Part shown: positions 24,219 through 36,456 of the stretch, piece by piece
Layout of the letters: each line of letters opens with the position of its first letter
Position numbering within the stretch: the first letter of the stretch is position 1
DNA from: Podocnemis expansa
Lineage: Eukaryota > Chordata > Testudines > Podocnemididae
Length of the DNA: 64,000 nt
Direction of reading: 5' to 3'
NCBI GenBank assembly: GCA_007922195.1
Contig: ML681990.1
Span: forward strand, 35,620,109 to 35,684,108
Translations under genes and position numbers: made by a program
The notes under the pieces: generated by a model
Seen by the model: only the letters and a program-made list of their open reading frames with translations
Told to the model about the DNA's origin: nothing
The model's database searches: none

Positions 24219-24985
24219 AAAAGCAGGAAAACTCATATTTCTGTTTGTCAGTGAATAAAAATGACAGTGGGAGTGAGGAAGATGAAAGCTAGTTTTAGAA
24301 GTTTTAAGAACAGTGTATGTTATGATGACTTGTCTGTCAGAGTTAATAAAATTGGAAAGTTCAACAGTTTAAGGACAGCTGGCAACTCAAGACTGTAGCA
24401 ATTGCAAATGTGAAACATTTAAGATTTAGTTTAATAAAATGGAAGTGCAGTTGTGGTTGTGTACACTTTAGTTCCTACCATTCCTAATGTGCTGCTGCTG
24501 CTTGACATAGTGTTATGTACTATTGCCTAAATTAATTAAAATCATGTTATCTAAAAAATTACACAAAGTATACCCTAATACATGTTGCAAAATGCTGTTT
24601 TGAGTTGTAACTTAACATGTTTTAGTGATAAGATTTGCACCATTGTTTAAGAAATAGGCAAAAAAGTGTCAGTGGGAAATTTGTTTTAAATCAATGATTT
24701 TGTTTTGGTGATTTAAACCTCGATTTAAATCAACCCACCCTCGTGGCAGTCAGTGGGAGATACTTACCTCTCATCAACTTCCTAACTTCTGCTTACCACT
24801 GCATCTTCACTTTGCTGCACCGATGGTAAATGCTCTCCCATGAGCACAGCAATACTTGTTTTTGGAGGGGTGGATTTATTAAATCAACTTTTGGATCAGT
24901 TGAGCAGGTTTCCACTTTTGCTCAATTGAACCCAAAGAATCAATGACAGTGGCAAATTTGCCACCGTCAGTGAAGCCATACCCTT

Positions 24986-25997
24986 ATTCACATCTTTGAA
25001 GGACACAGAGCATGTCCTAAGACTCCATTGTTTGGGGTGTCCAGGAAGTTAGATCTGCTATCTCTGTTTTAAGGATGATAGGACTCATGTAAAATAGATG
25101 TGCATGTAGACCTTGTGGTGTTTTTTAGAAACTTTTCCTCTTACGTTATGCTTTGTTCCACTGGTTAAGGATGAATAATAATTGGTTTTGAGGAAGCTGT
25201 TCTGAGTCATAGTAATCCACTGGCCACAAACTCCTACAGGGAGAAATTGTTGGTGCCGAATCCAGGCATACCTGTTTGGATAAGCATAGTTGATTGCAGG
25301 GTGCTGCAGCCCAGGGAGAATCATGTGGTTTTGCTCTAAGAGAAGTAAAGGCCCAAAGACAGATAGCGGAGGGGAGGGGGGGCTGTTGAGAGAGACCAGA
25401 AGGGGGTTGGAGTGCAGTTAGCCCTGTGAGCGTGACATCTTATTACAGAATAGGCCAGATTCTGCTAGTGGTACTGATCAACGGGACTATCTGTAGAGCA
25501 AGAATACTACCTTAAGCATGAGTGTTTCAGAATTCCACGATAAATCCTAGTGGTCACATTTTCATGACTAACTTGTACATGTCTGGATTGTAATACCTTA
25601 GTTTTATCCAGGAATCCTCTCTCCAGATTGGTGTAAATCCAGTGATCATACTCATTGCTAGAATGTCCTTTTGTAGTTTTCTCTGGTGAGAGTCACTGTT
25701 ATGCAGAGAGCTTCACAAAAGACTTGTGCTACTTGACCTCTGCTTTGAAGTTTTAAGTAAGGTATAGGTCTTGCTCATGCTCTCTAAACTGAAAGGGTGA
25801 GTTTTCCACCTCTGGAGATGGGGGTTTGAGACAAGGGCAAATAATTGCTTAAATATTAAATACTATATTTTGGGGGGATTTGGTTTTATAGTCTCCTGTA
25901 AATTTCATCTGCATGTGGATGTGTGTTTTGTGAATTCATAAGATCTGTTAGGTATAAGAAATGTTTGCCTTTTCTGACGTTTTAATATTTTTTGCAG
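24986..25997. other. Intronic sequence before the internal NDUFAF2 exon
   Basis: No repeat or coding feature was recognised apart from the splice acceptor region at the right end (T-rich tract, AG at 25996-25997). Confidence 0.5.
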
Positions 25998-26038
25998 CTT
26001 GGATTAGAAAAAGAAGAAAGGATCCACCCGCAATGGAG
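25998..26038 (+). CDS. NDUFAF2: NDUFAF2 internal exon (41 bp)
   Basis: NDUFAF2 (mimitin, B17.2L) is a mitochondrial chaperone that helps late assembly of respiratory complex I and is a paralogue of the NDUFA12 subunit. This exon completes an alanine codon and encodes WIRKRRKDPPAME. That matches the WIR..RK.PP.MEE segment of vertebrate NDUFAF2 immediately before the C-terminal quarter of the protein. It follows TTTTTTGCAG and ends GAG|GTAAGG, both good splice sites. The 2+39 bases leave the downstream junction in phase 0, compatible with the exon at 50932, which continues EVRKNENYRKE. The tiny exon is too short to appear as an open frame and was found by matching the downstream exon. Earlier exons are outside the window. 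Confidence 0.88.
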
Positions 26039-27990
26039 GTAAGGGCTGAAGTGCCTTGTCATTTGTAATTCCAGGTTAACTAGGCATATGCTATACTGAT
26101 CTCTGATCCATCCAATCATTTTAGAGAGAAAGTGCTGCTTGCCTATTTTGTGTTATGTAAATTATATACAGTAGGTATATAAACTATTTTAAATTTTTAT
26201 AGTACAGTGTTAGTATCAGCATCTGGAAGTAGAAATGAAATTCCTGGATTGTTTACATAGCTGTTTGTTATATAGAATCTCTCTTAGACAGAACTAAATT
26301 ACATTGTGGTTTCAGGGTAAGTACCTGTGGTCATTCAGAAGTTTCTGAATAAGAAAATTCTAAAATGGCTATTGTGAATATTTTTTAAGAAGTCAGGGCC
26401 TCCATATATTATAGTATGACTTTTTCCATGCCGGCTTATATTAAAATGAAGGCTTCAAAACCAGTTGCTACCATATTCATGAATACAGCAAAAATTAATT
26501 GCCTTAACATGTTACAGTGCTAAGGAGATGGACTCCTTGAATTCCTGGCTCTTTGTAAAAAGTGCTTTTTAACAGAATGAAGTTGTGAAATATTACTTAT
26601 TCTCTCACATTGACAAATATGTACAGTATGGAACAATTCAGACTTTTCAAAAACAAACCCTAGCCACCCTCTGAATTTGACTAAAAAAGAGTTATTAAAA
26701 CCCAGCACTTAGCAGTGAATCTGTAGCTTAAAATATGAGTTACCACTAAACGTTCAATCCAAGACTATGTCAGTAAGTAGAATTCTATTGACTTTGATGT
26801 TGCTATGTTGATGCACATCAGATGATGATCTGGCTCTGTTCTGGCGACAACCTGAACTCTGCAAGCTGTAGAAGATTACAGATCCTGGTTGCACATTAAG
26901 ATGACCTGTTCAGGGTGCTAGTCAGCCTGTGATTTCACCCCAACATTTTTTTTTTTTAAGAGAGATGGAATTGGAGAAATGAGCTCTTGCCTGCTGCACA
27001 ACTCTATCTGTTGGTGTCTCTGCTGCTCTTCCTTCCCCACACCTCACTGGAGTTACATAGGCAATAGGAACTGTAGTTAACCCATGAATGGAACTAAAAT
27101 GGAGTTAAGTGTGAGTTAGAGGCTGTTCAGGACTTCAAAATAAAAAAGTTTTTGCAAAGAGTACATCTTTGCTCATATCTCTCCTCTCTAATCACTCTGA
27201 AGGAATGAGAGTGCTTCCTCCTATTTCTTGCTTTTGGGGCAGAGGCAGAATCTTCAACCACTGGGATCTGTCTCTTCACCCTAGCTGAGCTTACCTCAGC
27301 ATCTGCTACATGTCAGCTTGGATCAGGATGCCCTCTTCAGTATGTCTTTCCTTGCTGAAAGTGTACCTCCTGTGATATGGAAATATCAGTGGTGCTGAAT
27401 ATCCCCTACTTCACCCCCAATATCACTTCTGTGAGTCAGATTGCCATGCTTAGTGGGTTGGGTAGAGTCTGAGGCTGTGCCCGTGAGAGACATGGTTAGT
27501 TTGCACAGCGTTGGCCCCCAAAAGAAACATAAAAGCAGATTTCCTGTCCCTCGCAGATCTCCCCCCCACTCTCACATTTCCCCACAGAATTAAACCTTTC
27601 ACCCACCGCTGCTGTGATGCCAGAAGAAAAGTTGGCTGGCTCACCTCTGGAACTGCCACCCAGAGAGAGGGAAGGGCACTTAGGCCTCCCCCACCCCACC
27701 TCACACATGCACTTCTACAAAGGTTCTGGCACCCATATCATTTTGGAAATGGTGGTGTTAAGGCTGCTTCTGGGTGTAGTGTGGGGGTGGTGGGAAATAT
27801 CCCTTCAGACTAGGGAGGAAGCATCCCCTGCAGGTGAGCAGCAAAAGAGGCAAATCTGAATCATTAGACACCCCTAGTTGGTTTCACTGTAGAGAAAGTG
27901 AGCTGAGGAGGATTAAAGATTATTGGAATTAATGGCATTTTCAGAGTCATAGAACTACTCATGGCTTTAGCTTTGTGAGGTTTATTAAGT
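26039..27990. other. Intronic sequence, nothing recognised
   Basis: No element with identifiable ends is visible. A T-run occurs near 26947. Open frames around 27450-27860 have no recognisable domain. Confidence 0.45.
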
Positions 27991-28379
27991 TCCAAAGGGA
28001 CAGCCATGTTAGTCTAGTAAAGCAAAAAAAAGCAAGGAGTCTTGTGGCACTTAAAGACTAACATGTATTTATCACATGAGCTTTTGTGGGAGAAAATCCC
28101 ACTTTGTCAGACACTTTGAAGAGGGGGAATTTACAGAATGGGATGAAAATAAATGTAGGGGAGTATAAGACATGGGATCAGGTCACACTGCAACAGCAAA
28201 TCAGAGCATTAATAAAGATTTAAACTCTAGGAAACAGCACATAGAGGGAGGGCGAAGTCAAATTACCTGTTATAATGTGAAAAGAATCTATAGTCACGAT
28301 TCAGTCCTGCTTTCACACAATCTTATCTGCATATTAGTTCCATTTCGGCTGTTTCTCTTTGAAGTTTTGATGTCCCACT

Positions 28380-28620
28380 GATTTTCTTGAGGACCATCAT
28401 TAACAAATCATCAGTGGAGTGATTAGGAAGATGGAAGTGTGCAGCAACTGGTTTTTTGTGTTGTGATTTCTAATATCAGTTTTGCAGCCATTTATTCTGC
28501 ATAGACTGTCCTGTTTGTCCAATGTATAAGGTGCAGGGGCATTTCCAGCACATGATGGCATAAATCACATTAGTGGATGAGCAGGTGAATGACTCTTTGA
28601 TGGAGTAGCTGGCTTGATTT
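28380..28620 (-). pseudogene. GIY-YIG endonuclease domain of the Penelope-like element
   Basis: The minus strand encodes NVIYAIMCWKCPCTLYIGQT (VIY near 28565, YIG at 28518-28526), then GQSMQNKWLQN. After stops it continues with HKKPVAAHFHLPNHS. GIY is changed to VIY. The cysteines between the two tripeptides fit the Zn-binding insert typical of Penelope endonucleases, and a conserved His-x-His region follows. GIY-YIG nucleases nick target DNA for insertion. Stops make this copy inactive. Confidence 0.85.
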
Positions 28621-29243
28621 AGGTCCTATGATGGTGTCTTTTGTGCAGATATGTGGACGAAGTTGGCAGCGTGGTTTGTTGCAGGGATATGTGCCTGCTT
28701 TAAAGTTTCTGTTGTTAGGTCTGTAGTTGCTGGTGAGTATCTGTCTAAGGTTCAGGGATTGTCTGTGGCGAAGAGAAGTCTGTCTTCCAAATCTAGAGAG
28801 AGTGAGGGGTCATCTTATAAAATAGGCTGGAGGTCCTTAAAGATCTTTTGTAGAGGTCTAACTTGAGGGTTATATGTGATCACCAGTGGCGTTCTATTGT
28901 TTTCTTTTTGGGGTCTTTCATGTAGTAGTTGACTGCAGGGTACCCATCTGCCTCTGTCAGTCTGTTTCTTTACTTCCCAGGTGGGTGTGGTAGTTTTAAG
29001 AAAGCTTGATAGAAATCCTGAAGATGTCTGTCTCTCTCTGAGGGATCAGAGCAAATGCGGTTATATCTTAGGGCTTGGCTGTAGACAGTGGATCATGTGG
29101 TGTGTTTAGGATGGAAGCTCAAGGGATGTAGATAACTATACAGATCAGTAGGTTTCGATATAGAGTGGTGTTGATGTGTCCACCCCTAATTTGTACTGTA
29201 GTGTCCAGAAAGTGGATCTCCTGTGTGGAGTGTTCCAGCTCAA

Positions 29244-30134
29244 TTAGATTGTGGAGTGGAATGTGTTGAAATCTCTGTGGAAATCTTCAAGAGCATCCCT
29301 GCCATGTGTCCAGATGATGATGATGTCATCAATGTAGCGTAAGTAGAGGAAAGGTGCTTCGGGATGACACTTGAGGAAATGTTCTAAGTCACCCATAAAA
29401 ATGTTGGCATATTGTGAGGCCATGTGAGTACCCGTAGCAGTGCCTCTGACTTGGAGGTATAAATTATCCTCAAATACGAAATGGTTGTGGGTGAGCACAA
29501 AGTCACAAAGGTCAGTCACAAGCTGTGTTGTGGCATCATCTGGGATGGTTCTTCTAATAGCTTGTAATCCATCCTTGTGTGGGATGTTGGTGTAAAGACC
29601 TTCTGCATCCATAGTGGCCAGGATGGTGTTTTCAGGAAACTAACTGACAGATTGGATTTTCCTCAGGAAATCTGTGGTGTATCGAAGATAGCTAGAAATG
29701 TTGATAACATAGGGTCTGAGGAGGGATTCCACATAGCCAGATAAGCCTGCTGTAAGAGTGCCAGTGCCTGAGATGATGGGGTGTCCAGGGTTTCCTTTTT
29801 TATAGATTTTAGGTAGTAAATAAAATATTCTTGGTCGGGGTTCTGATGGTGTATCTGCCTTTATGTGTTCCTGTGCTGCCTTAGGTATTTTCTTGAGTAG
29901 GTGGTGTAATTCCTTATGGTATTCTCCAGTGGGGTCAGAGAAAAGAGGTTTATAGAATGTTGTATTACAGAGTTGTTTATAAGCCTCCTGGTCGTAATCC
30001 AATTTATCCATGATGACGACTGCACTTCCTTTGTCAGCCTCCTTAATAATAATGTCAGAGTTGTTTCTTAGGCTGTGGATGGCATTGCATTCTGCATGGC
30101 TGAGATTATGATTTAAGGGATGTTGTTTGTCCAT
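29244..30134 (-). pseudogene. Penelope-type reverse transcriptase, interrupted
   Basis: Two adjacent frames are separated by a single in-frame stop near 29640. The N-terminal part (29640-30134) has IIIKEADKGSAVVIMDK and the PRIFYLLPKIYKKGNPGHPI block. The C-terminal part (29244-29612) starts MDAEGLYTNIPHKDGLQAI, with the first catalytic aspartate, and includes RGTATGTHMASQYANIFMG and the YIDDIIIIW catalytic core (YIDD encoded at 29325-29336). These are Penelope RT motifs, related to telomerase RT. The reading frame upstream extends to about 30200 without the ATG of a complete ORF. The near-intact frames make it one of the younger coding relics here. Confidence 0.93.
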
Positions 30135-30200
30135 GATTTCAGCCTTTGCATGGTGGCGGGTACTATATATGCAGGACTGTGCGTTGAACTTATCAGAGAA

Positions 30201-33200
30201 GAAATGATCTACTGGGAATATGAAGTATTTTTTTAAACTAATCCCTAAGGTGGTTTTCCCCTTTCATTTAATTTAAGTGTAACTAACACACATTTTAAAA
30301 ACTCTCAAGTAGTCTGACAATACCATTACTGCAATGTATATGGCATATGCAACATATATGATGGTATGGGGTTAATGATTTTTTTTCAGCATTCAGTTGG
30401 GATAATATGCATAATCCATATGCCCTGAGAAAGTCTTAATACTACAACAGACCGCGTATTCTATAAATATGTATAAACATACATGCACACTACATACAGA
30501 TAGAGAGATTGGATTTTTTTTTGTTTTCTCAGATAGTACTGGTAGATTTAGTTTTCTATCTTCAGTCGTCCCTAGATATTTCAGCTGGTTTGTATTCTGT
30601 ATTATACTCTCTTTTTGACAATAATGTTGATATGGTAACTGCTCTTTGACAGTCATGGAACTGGGGAATGTTCGTGACCATATTCCACATTGAAACGGTT
30701 GTATAACAAATCTTCTTGTCTCGCTCTCACCCCAGGAGAAAGATGTGAGAAAATCACCTCAAAAGGCTCTAAAGTGCACAGTTTTTGAGTTTCATGTCTT
30801 TGCCACATTGCACTGTCATGTCACTTGGTGACCCTGTGTCCTCACACCACAATCCAAACACCACACTTCTTGGAAGTTCAAGCACCTTGAGATCTACCAC
30901 TGCTGTTTGGAAGAAAACAGATGAACCCTGACAAACTTTTGTGTGCTTTTAAACATTATCCTTCTCTTTAACCCCTTACCTATTCTTGCCCTTTTTTCTC
31001 CACCATCCCAAGTCTAACATACATTGTCCTTTCTCTTATTTCCCCTACTTCATTCTGCCGTCTTGATCTCCTGTTTCCCTTCTTCTTTCATCTTAGATCT
31101 TGTCCTCTCAGCAAACCTTGAGTTGAAATAATTGTGAACAACAGAGTTAAGTGACGTGATGCAGACCATGGCTTTACGATCAGCATAGACTAGCAAAAAT
31201 AGTTTTCAACTTCACATCTCTATTTAATCACAATTACAGACATGCTGCTAAACATGATTAGGCTGGCTCTGTATTGGTCACTAAACCCTGATCAGCATTG
31301 TCACCTATTATTCAGAACAGTTTCAAGCATGATGTACATTTTATAGCACAAACAAGGCCTTTCTTTTTTCAGTCTCCCCTTCCCCCTTTGTCACCAAGCA
31401 CTCTGAACAGATTTTCATCATAATGCTTTAATTCAACCTCTGTGAGCGGTGACATGCAAGGAATTTCATTGATGTTCATCTGTTGGTATTGTCACTACAT
31501 TTAGTTTTTGTTGTAGTGATATCCTGAAACAATAACCTCTATTGGGCAGCTAGTTGTTCAGTGTTAGAGTACTTCACATACCCAGTGCTCTTTATTTTTC
31601 CCCTTTTCTCCATTTTGGAGGACAATCACTTAGCACAACACCCTATTTGCTTGGCAAGTCAAAACCCAAGAACATGTTTGTCCTGTCATTCATGTCTAAT
31701 CTGAGCAATAATGGAAAGAATGTCAGTGGTTCAGAACCTGGGGTTTTACAACCTCAACCGCTGGGATGCTGAGCCACAATCGGTTGCCTTTTGATTTTAT
31801 TCCAACTTGATATACGCCATATCTTCTCCTTTACTCATGCATAATGTTTGCAGTAAAATACAGTTTGGTCTGATTGATTTGCAGAGTAATCTGGTGTTAA
31901 GCATACATTGTTCCTATATTAATAAGAGACTCCATTTAGATAGAGAGGCCATAGAGAGAGAGGGCCATATCCTCAGCTGATGTAAATTCATATATATATC
32001 AATTTATACAGCCTAACACTCTGGCATCATGTAGCTATAGCATTGCATCCTCAAGACAGTAACCCATTACCATTATGTACGTATGGACATGCATAGGCTG
32101 TTGAGACAAACATTAAAATGTTCCTCAACTATAATAAAAGACATAATAAATAACTTTTACCAATAGAACAAAAGATGAATGAGTAAATATCTTGGAACGT
32201 TCTGGGATTAGGCAGTACCCATCTCTTAACTATGCATAGAGGCACCAGAAGTGAGCATATAGACCTCTCCAGACAAATAAAAAAGACAGGTTCCTGTCCT
32301 GAGGAGTTTAGTCTAAATTAATCTGAATATTTTAATCTACTGAAGTTGCGACTTTATATCAAATGTCATCCTGTCAAAAAAAAGCTAGTAAATGATCACA
32401 TTACATGCAAATCAGCGTATCTGATAACTACTGTCTTTGGGCTTCCATAAGTTAGTTCGGGTTACCAAAAATAACTGTCTTTTGATATACAAGTGGAGTA
32501 TTGCTGTAGTAACTGGACTTTCATATTTATCCTGTTAGTGGGAACAGGTGCAAGAAAACCAGGCAGAAAAATAAATTAGTCTAAACAAAAAATCATAATG
32601 GTATAGCTGCTGGACTGTACTGAGACTGTGTGTGGTAAATAAAAAAATGTAAATCCAAAATTAATTAATCAAAATCAGTGTGTCAAAGTAATGATGGAAT
32701 AAGGTGTTCAATACATCACTTCCTTTTTGGATTCTTAGAGAAAGATGATTTGGTGGGAGGTGGGAAATAAGAACAGATGAAGAACAGTGGAGCAAGCTTC
32801 ACCATCATAGCTGCTCCCACTTCTATCTCCTGGGTCTCTGACTTTTGTTGGCCTGATCCTGAGAGAGATCCTGAGTAGACCATGCCAGAGAAAGAGACCC
32901 AGATGGGATCACCATTTCTGCTGGTGGTAGCTAAATCCCAAACATCATCTAAAATAAAATGGAACTGTACATTTCACAACAGTCCCAGATTAACTGGATT
33001 AAATGCTGTCTTTCCCAAAAAGGCAATTATTAACATCTTTAATGTCATCTAAGGACTGTCAGACATGGATTTTCCTTCTAAAGACTCTCCCACCAAAGGG
33101 AAAAGGAACAAATAGTGTTTAAAAAGTAAAACCCCAAAGCCTTACGTAGTACTTTACATTTCAAATGTTTTAACTGTTTGTTTTTCCTTTCTTTCATGTT

Positions 33201-33602
33201 TAATAAAAGGGAATGGGTTATGTTTAAACCTTTGGCCATATATTCAATCAATTAATAGGCATCCATCGTGTGGCCTTCATACATATTCAGAAACTAGCAC
33301 TCTGGCAAAGAAGCAATTGTTTACAGAGTTTGTTTTTAAAATTCTTGGAAGTGTTAAGATTGTTTACAATCATCATTCAAAAATTAATATTCTAGCTTTA
33401 AGAAGAGTTCATTGTTATGAAGTTGTTAATTTTTAAAAAAAAAAAATTAACAAATGCTTTACCTTTTTGTACTCCTCTGTCTGGACCTTCTTAGGAATGA
33501 AGGGCCCAACCACATCAGAACAAAGATCTACCTAGTTCAGTACCCTGTCTGGATATTGGTCAGTACAAGCGTTTGTTTATTTTCTTGTGGCAATGCCTAG
33601 GT
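30201..33602. other. Intronic sequence, nothing recognised
   Basis: AT-rich with no coding elements or clear repeat ends. A TATATATA tract occurs near 31991. Confidence 0.45.
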
Positions 33603-34071
33603 CAGTGGTTTTCAACAGCATACTGGTGTGCTGTGAGAACTATTCAAGAGTGCCATGAAATTTTGTACAAAGGTAATGAAAATCAGTGTAAAACAAACAT
33701 TGTTTCATCTTAAACAATATTCTATCCAACCAAAATTACAACTCCTAAAATCATGAAAATTAGTCATCAAATTAAAGGTGAGGTATTGCTCTTTAGATTC
33801 TGAAAAATGCAAATTCTAAATACAGGTGGCTAAAGAGCAAAATTGAGATGACCTGTTTTTTTTTCTGGTGGATTTGAAACATATTAATGTATTTTATCGT
33901 TCCTTAGCTTGTTTTATGCAGTATGTTGCTCTAGGAGGACCATAATCGTAGTAAAATTTAAGTAAATGTGACATTTATGAGCAATCAATTCCACTGAAAA
34001 AAGTGGATGTGCCATGGGATTGTTTGTCTCATTGAAGTGTGCTTTGTTACTGAAAAGGCTGGGAAACACTC
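33603..34071. mobile_element. hAT-type element (CAGTGGTTTTCAAC family)
   Basis: It begins CAGTGGTTTTCAACAGCATAC and ends GGCTGGGAAACACTC, with inverted termini. It contains GTGTGCTGTGAGAACTATTC and TAATGAAAATCAGTGTAAAAC, shared almost base for base with the copy at 36457-36925. No clean target duplication was found. Confidence 0.75.
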
Positions 34072-36327
34072 ATGCTCATCAAATAAGTATCATTCCTTCT
34101 GAAATGCTGCACTTGGCCTGGGTCACGCATAGTTCCCTATTGCAATTCCATCCAGTGCACTGGGGGCTGTTGCCCTTATTTGGAATCCATTAATTCCAAA
34201 TGCACCTGGGAAAGAGCAAAGAAACAAAAATTTGGAGGGAAAACTCAGAACTGAACCTCTGTAAGGTGGTATGCCTCTGGGGAGGAAAAGGGGAATGGGG
34301 CAAAAGTATTCTTCACTGACCAACACTGACTAATTCTTCCTTCACTGCAGTGCCAGAGTAGTCTATGAATCTTGCACCTTTCTAGTCCATCTTGGAGAAC
34401 AGGAAAGATAATTCAGCAGACCCGCCTTCAGATCATTAGACTTTGCCCTAATAATAGGTCATAATGGCAATGAAAGTCCTTCATACAGTGACCTATAACA
34501 AGACTTGCTCATAAACCTCCTTTAGGCATAATGTCAGGAGGGAAGAAGATAACATCAGGCTTTCCTCATACAATGTGGAAATCCAACAGATGATATAGTT
34601 TCAGCCCTTAAAAAGACTTAGACTACTCAAAATCAGATTTGTACACTTACCCCTAATTCTCTGTGATGTAACTTTGCACTTGGTGTGTTGTATGCCTATT
34701 ACTCCAGGCAGGGATCTCAGTCACAGGCTACTCATCGCTTCTTTCTGCCTTTTCTGCAATCACACCATCCTACCTGCAATCTTGAAAAAGATCCTGTGCT
34801 CCAAATATCAGCCTCTGACACCTTTCTATCTCAAATGCCATTTTGTTACTATCCTAAAATGACACATGAAGTCATCTTCACTAATTGCGTGGGCACCAAT
34901 GTGTTCTAATAGACGGAGTGTGGTGGTGGACATCACATGGTGTGCTACAGATTTGTTGGACGTGGCTCTGGGTAAATTAGTTACTCTGTTCCATCATCTA
35001 TAAAATGATGATAAAAATAATCCCATGGCCCATTCTGATGCACTGTGGTGCATGAGAGGAAATACGAGGGAAGATTCTTGGGAATACACATCAAGCTACT
35101 GGATCATTTCTGAGCCGGGCTTTCTGATACGTCTGCAGCAGTGAGAGAGCTATCAGCAGTGAGGCTACCTTGTGCCAGTTGCCATCTTATATCAGGTGTC
35201 CCAGTGAGCCTGGTGCCCCCTACTCAATCTGTTATCACTGGGGTTTTCACCAGCTGAGCATTTCCTGCTGGATTATTAGAAATGGATTTAATTCAAAATG
35301 TCCACAATTTTCTCAGTTTAAGTTACACCCTTACTGTTGTTCTGATGTTTTTGTGTGTATGTTAATGTTTTATGAGAGATTAAGTAGTTCGTATGTTTCT
35401 TTAACTGGTGTAAAAAGCTTGAAAATGGTTTGGAATAGAAAATACCATGGTAAGTGGCTGCTTTTCATTTCTAATGCATTGTGTGCTTGATAAGCAGTAA
35501 TAAAACTAAATGGCTTCTGCGTTGCACAGTTGGATACAAGGTGAAATGTTAAAAAGAAAAAAAAATTGTGACAGCTCCTGTCTTCTTTCAAACTATTTCT
35601 AGCATTTCCATAATTATCTGTTTTGACAGCCTCCTCGTCAAGGGAGGAAAAAATGTACTTCCGTGAGTAGTAATAAGCATAAGGTTTCAATGATAGTTTT
35701 GCCCCCAAAAGAGAATAATTACACTGAAAATTACGTTCTGTTTAGTTACCACAAAGCCTACCTGCTTTTTCCTTTTATTTGATCATAAATATTATTTATT
35801 TCGGAGGTGGTATGATGAAAACCAATTTCAATCAGAAGGATTAGTTTACATAAAATTCAAATTCCCTCACCAACATGATATGCAATTTAGAAATATTCTT
35901 TATTTGACACTATTTGAGTCACACAATTTATTTTTGCTTCTGTCTCCTTTCATCATCTTCAGTTGAGAAGTTTTAAAATGGAATCTCCTTCATGAAGAGC
36001 TTACTATATTTCTCTCTGAAAAACTATTGCACATACACATAGAACAGGATTTTAGCAAATTAGATTATTTTTATTACTGATGCCACAAAAAGCTATGAAA
36101 TAAGATTTCCATTATTGAGATACAGCATAATAAGGGACAGGGGACAAAGATCTTTTGAACAGTGTACTGTTCATCAATGTTGCTCAGTGTAACTGATAAG
36201 ACTGGAAACGCTGGCCAGATTCATACATATTACCCACATTCTGTTGCATCTTCAGGACTTAACATGATTTCAGTGGCACTAATCATGGACTAATGTGCTA
36301 CTCAACATGTATAAGGATATCAGAATC
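34072..36327. other. Intronic sequence, nothing recognised
   Basis: No exon, RNA gene or repeat with identifiable ends is visible. Confidence 0.45.
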
Positions 36328-36336
36328 TGTTCCTAC

Positions 36337-36447
36337 AGTTCCAAAGGGTTAGCCGTGTCACTGTTGTTCAGGAAGACAAACAAGGGGTGTTGTGGCACTT
36401 TGTTAGTAAATTTGTTAGTCTTTAAAAGTGCTAAAAGAATCCTTGTT
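36337..36447. repeat. Inverted Penelope tail pair with 9-bp target duplication
   Basis: AGTTCCAAAGGGTTAGCC and CAAACAAGG...TTGTGGCAC lead in from the left. TTTGTTAGTCTTTAAAAGTG and CCTTGTTTG follow in the opposite sense, so two Penelope 3' tails face outward. TGTTCCTAC occurs exactly at 36328-36336 and 36448-36456. A hAT-type element begins at the next base. Confidence 0.8.
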
Positions 36448-36456
36448 TGTTCCTAC

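Larger units (their letters stand above)
15020..24742 (+). mobile_element. hAT transposon, autonomous-derived, interrupted by later insertions
   Basis: The termini CAGGGTAGATAAAATCAGTG (left) and, reverse complemented, GAGGGTGGGTTGATTTAAAT (right) are imperfect inverted repeats rich in GATTTAAATC. The flanks GTGGCAAT (15012-15019) and GTGGCAGT (24743-24750) form an 8-bp target duplication matching at 7 of 8. The coding remnants are a BED-type zinc-finger region at 15510-15720 and transposase at 22590-24218. A 6.3-kb later insertion separates these. The BED finger, end sequence and hAT C-terminal domain suggest a Zaphod-like hAT lineage, which is a tentative name. Confidence 0.85.
14985..24985. 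mobile_element. Outermost TIR element of a nested stack
   Basis: The left piece begins CAGGCCTGTTCTACACTTACT (about 14985) and is cut at 15019. The sequence resumes at 24743 with GTGGCAGTCAGTGGGAGATAC and runs to about 24985 (CCACCGTCAGTGAAGCCATA), which looks like a decayed partner end. Everything between is the hAT transposon and what has inserted into it. The right end is degraded, so the outer limit is approximate. Confidence 0.5.
1..25997 (+). other. NDUFAF2: NDUFAF2 intron (3' part), upstream exons outside window
   Basis: Everything left of the exon at 25998 is the distal part of an NDUFAF2 intron. It ends in a pyrimidine-rich acceptor with AG at 25996-25997. The intron interrupts a codon after its first base, because the exon starts with the last two bases of an alanine codon. 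I looked for the N-terminal NDUFAF2 exons in this stretch and saw none, so they should lie to the left of the window. The intron is filled with the transposable elements listed separately. Confidence 0.8.
27991..30200 (-). mobile_element. Penelope-like retroelement (RT plus GIY-YIG endonuclease)
   Basis: Read on the minus strand, the element starts near 30200, contains a Penelope-type RT (29244-30134 plus continuation) and a GIY-YIG endonuclease (about 28380-28620). It ends with a tail at 27991-28110 carrying GAGCTTTTGTGGGAGAAAAT and AAGACTAACATG signatures. RT followed by C-terminal GIY-YIG is unique to EN-positive Penelope-like elements. It is about 2.2 kb, probably 5'-truncated, with several stops. 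The same tail recurs as inverted pairs at 36337, 41833 and 55452. Confidence 0.93.

Noticed and set aside
1..25997. Search for the upstream NDUFAF2 exons
   Set aside because: Nothing resembling the conserved N-terminal blocks of the protein was seen on the plus strand, so they are assumed to lie outside the window.
35370..35708. 112-residue minus-strand frame inside the NDUFAF2 intron
   Set aside because: No recognisable domain, no splice or promoter context, AT-rich composition. This length is expected by chance in 64 kb.
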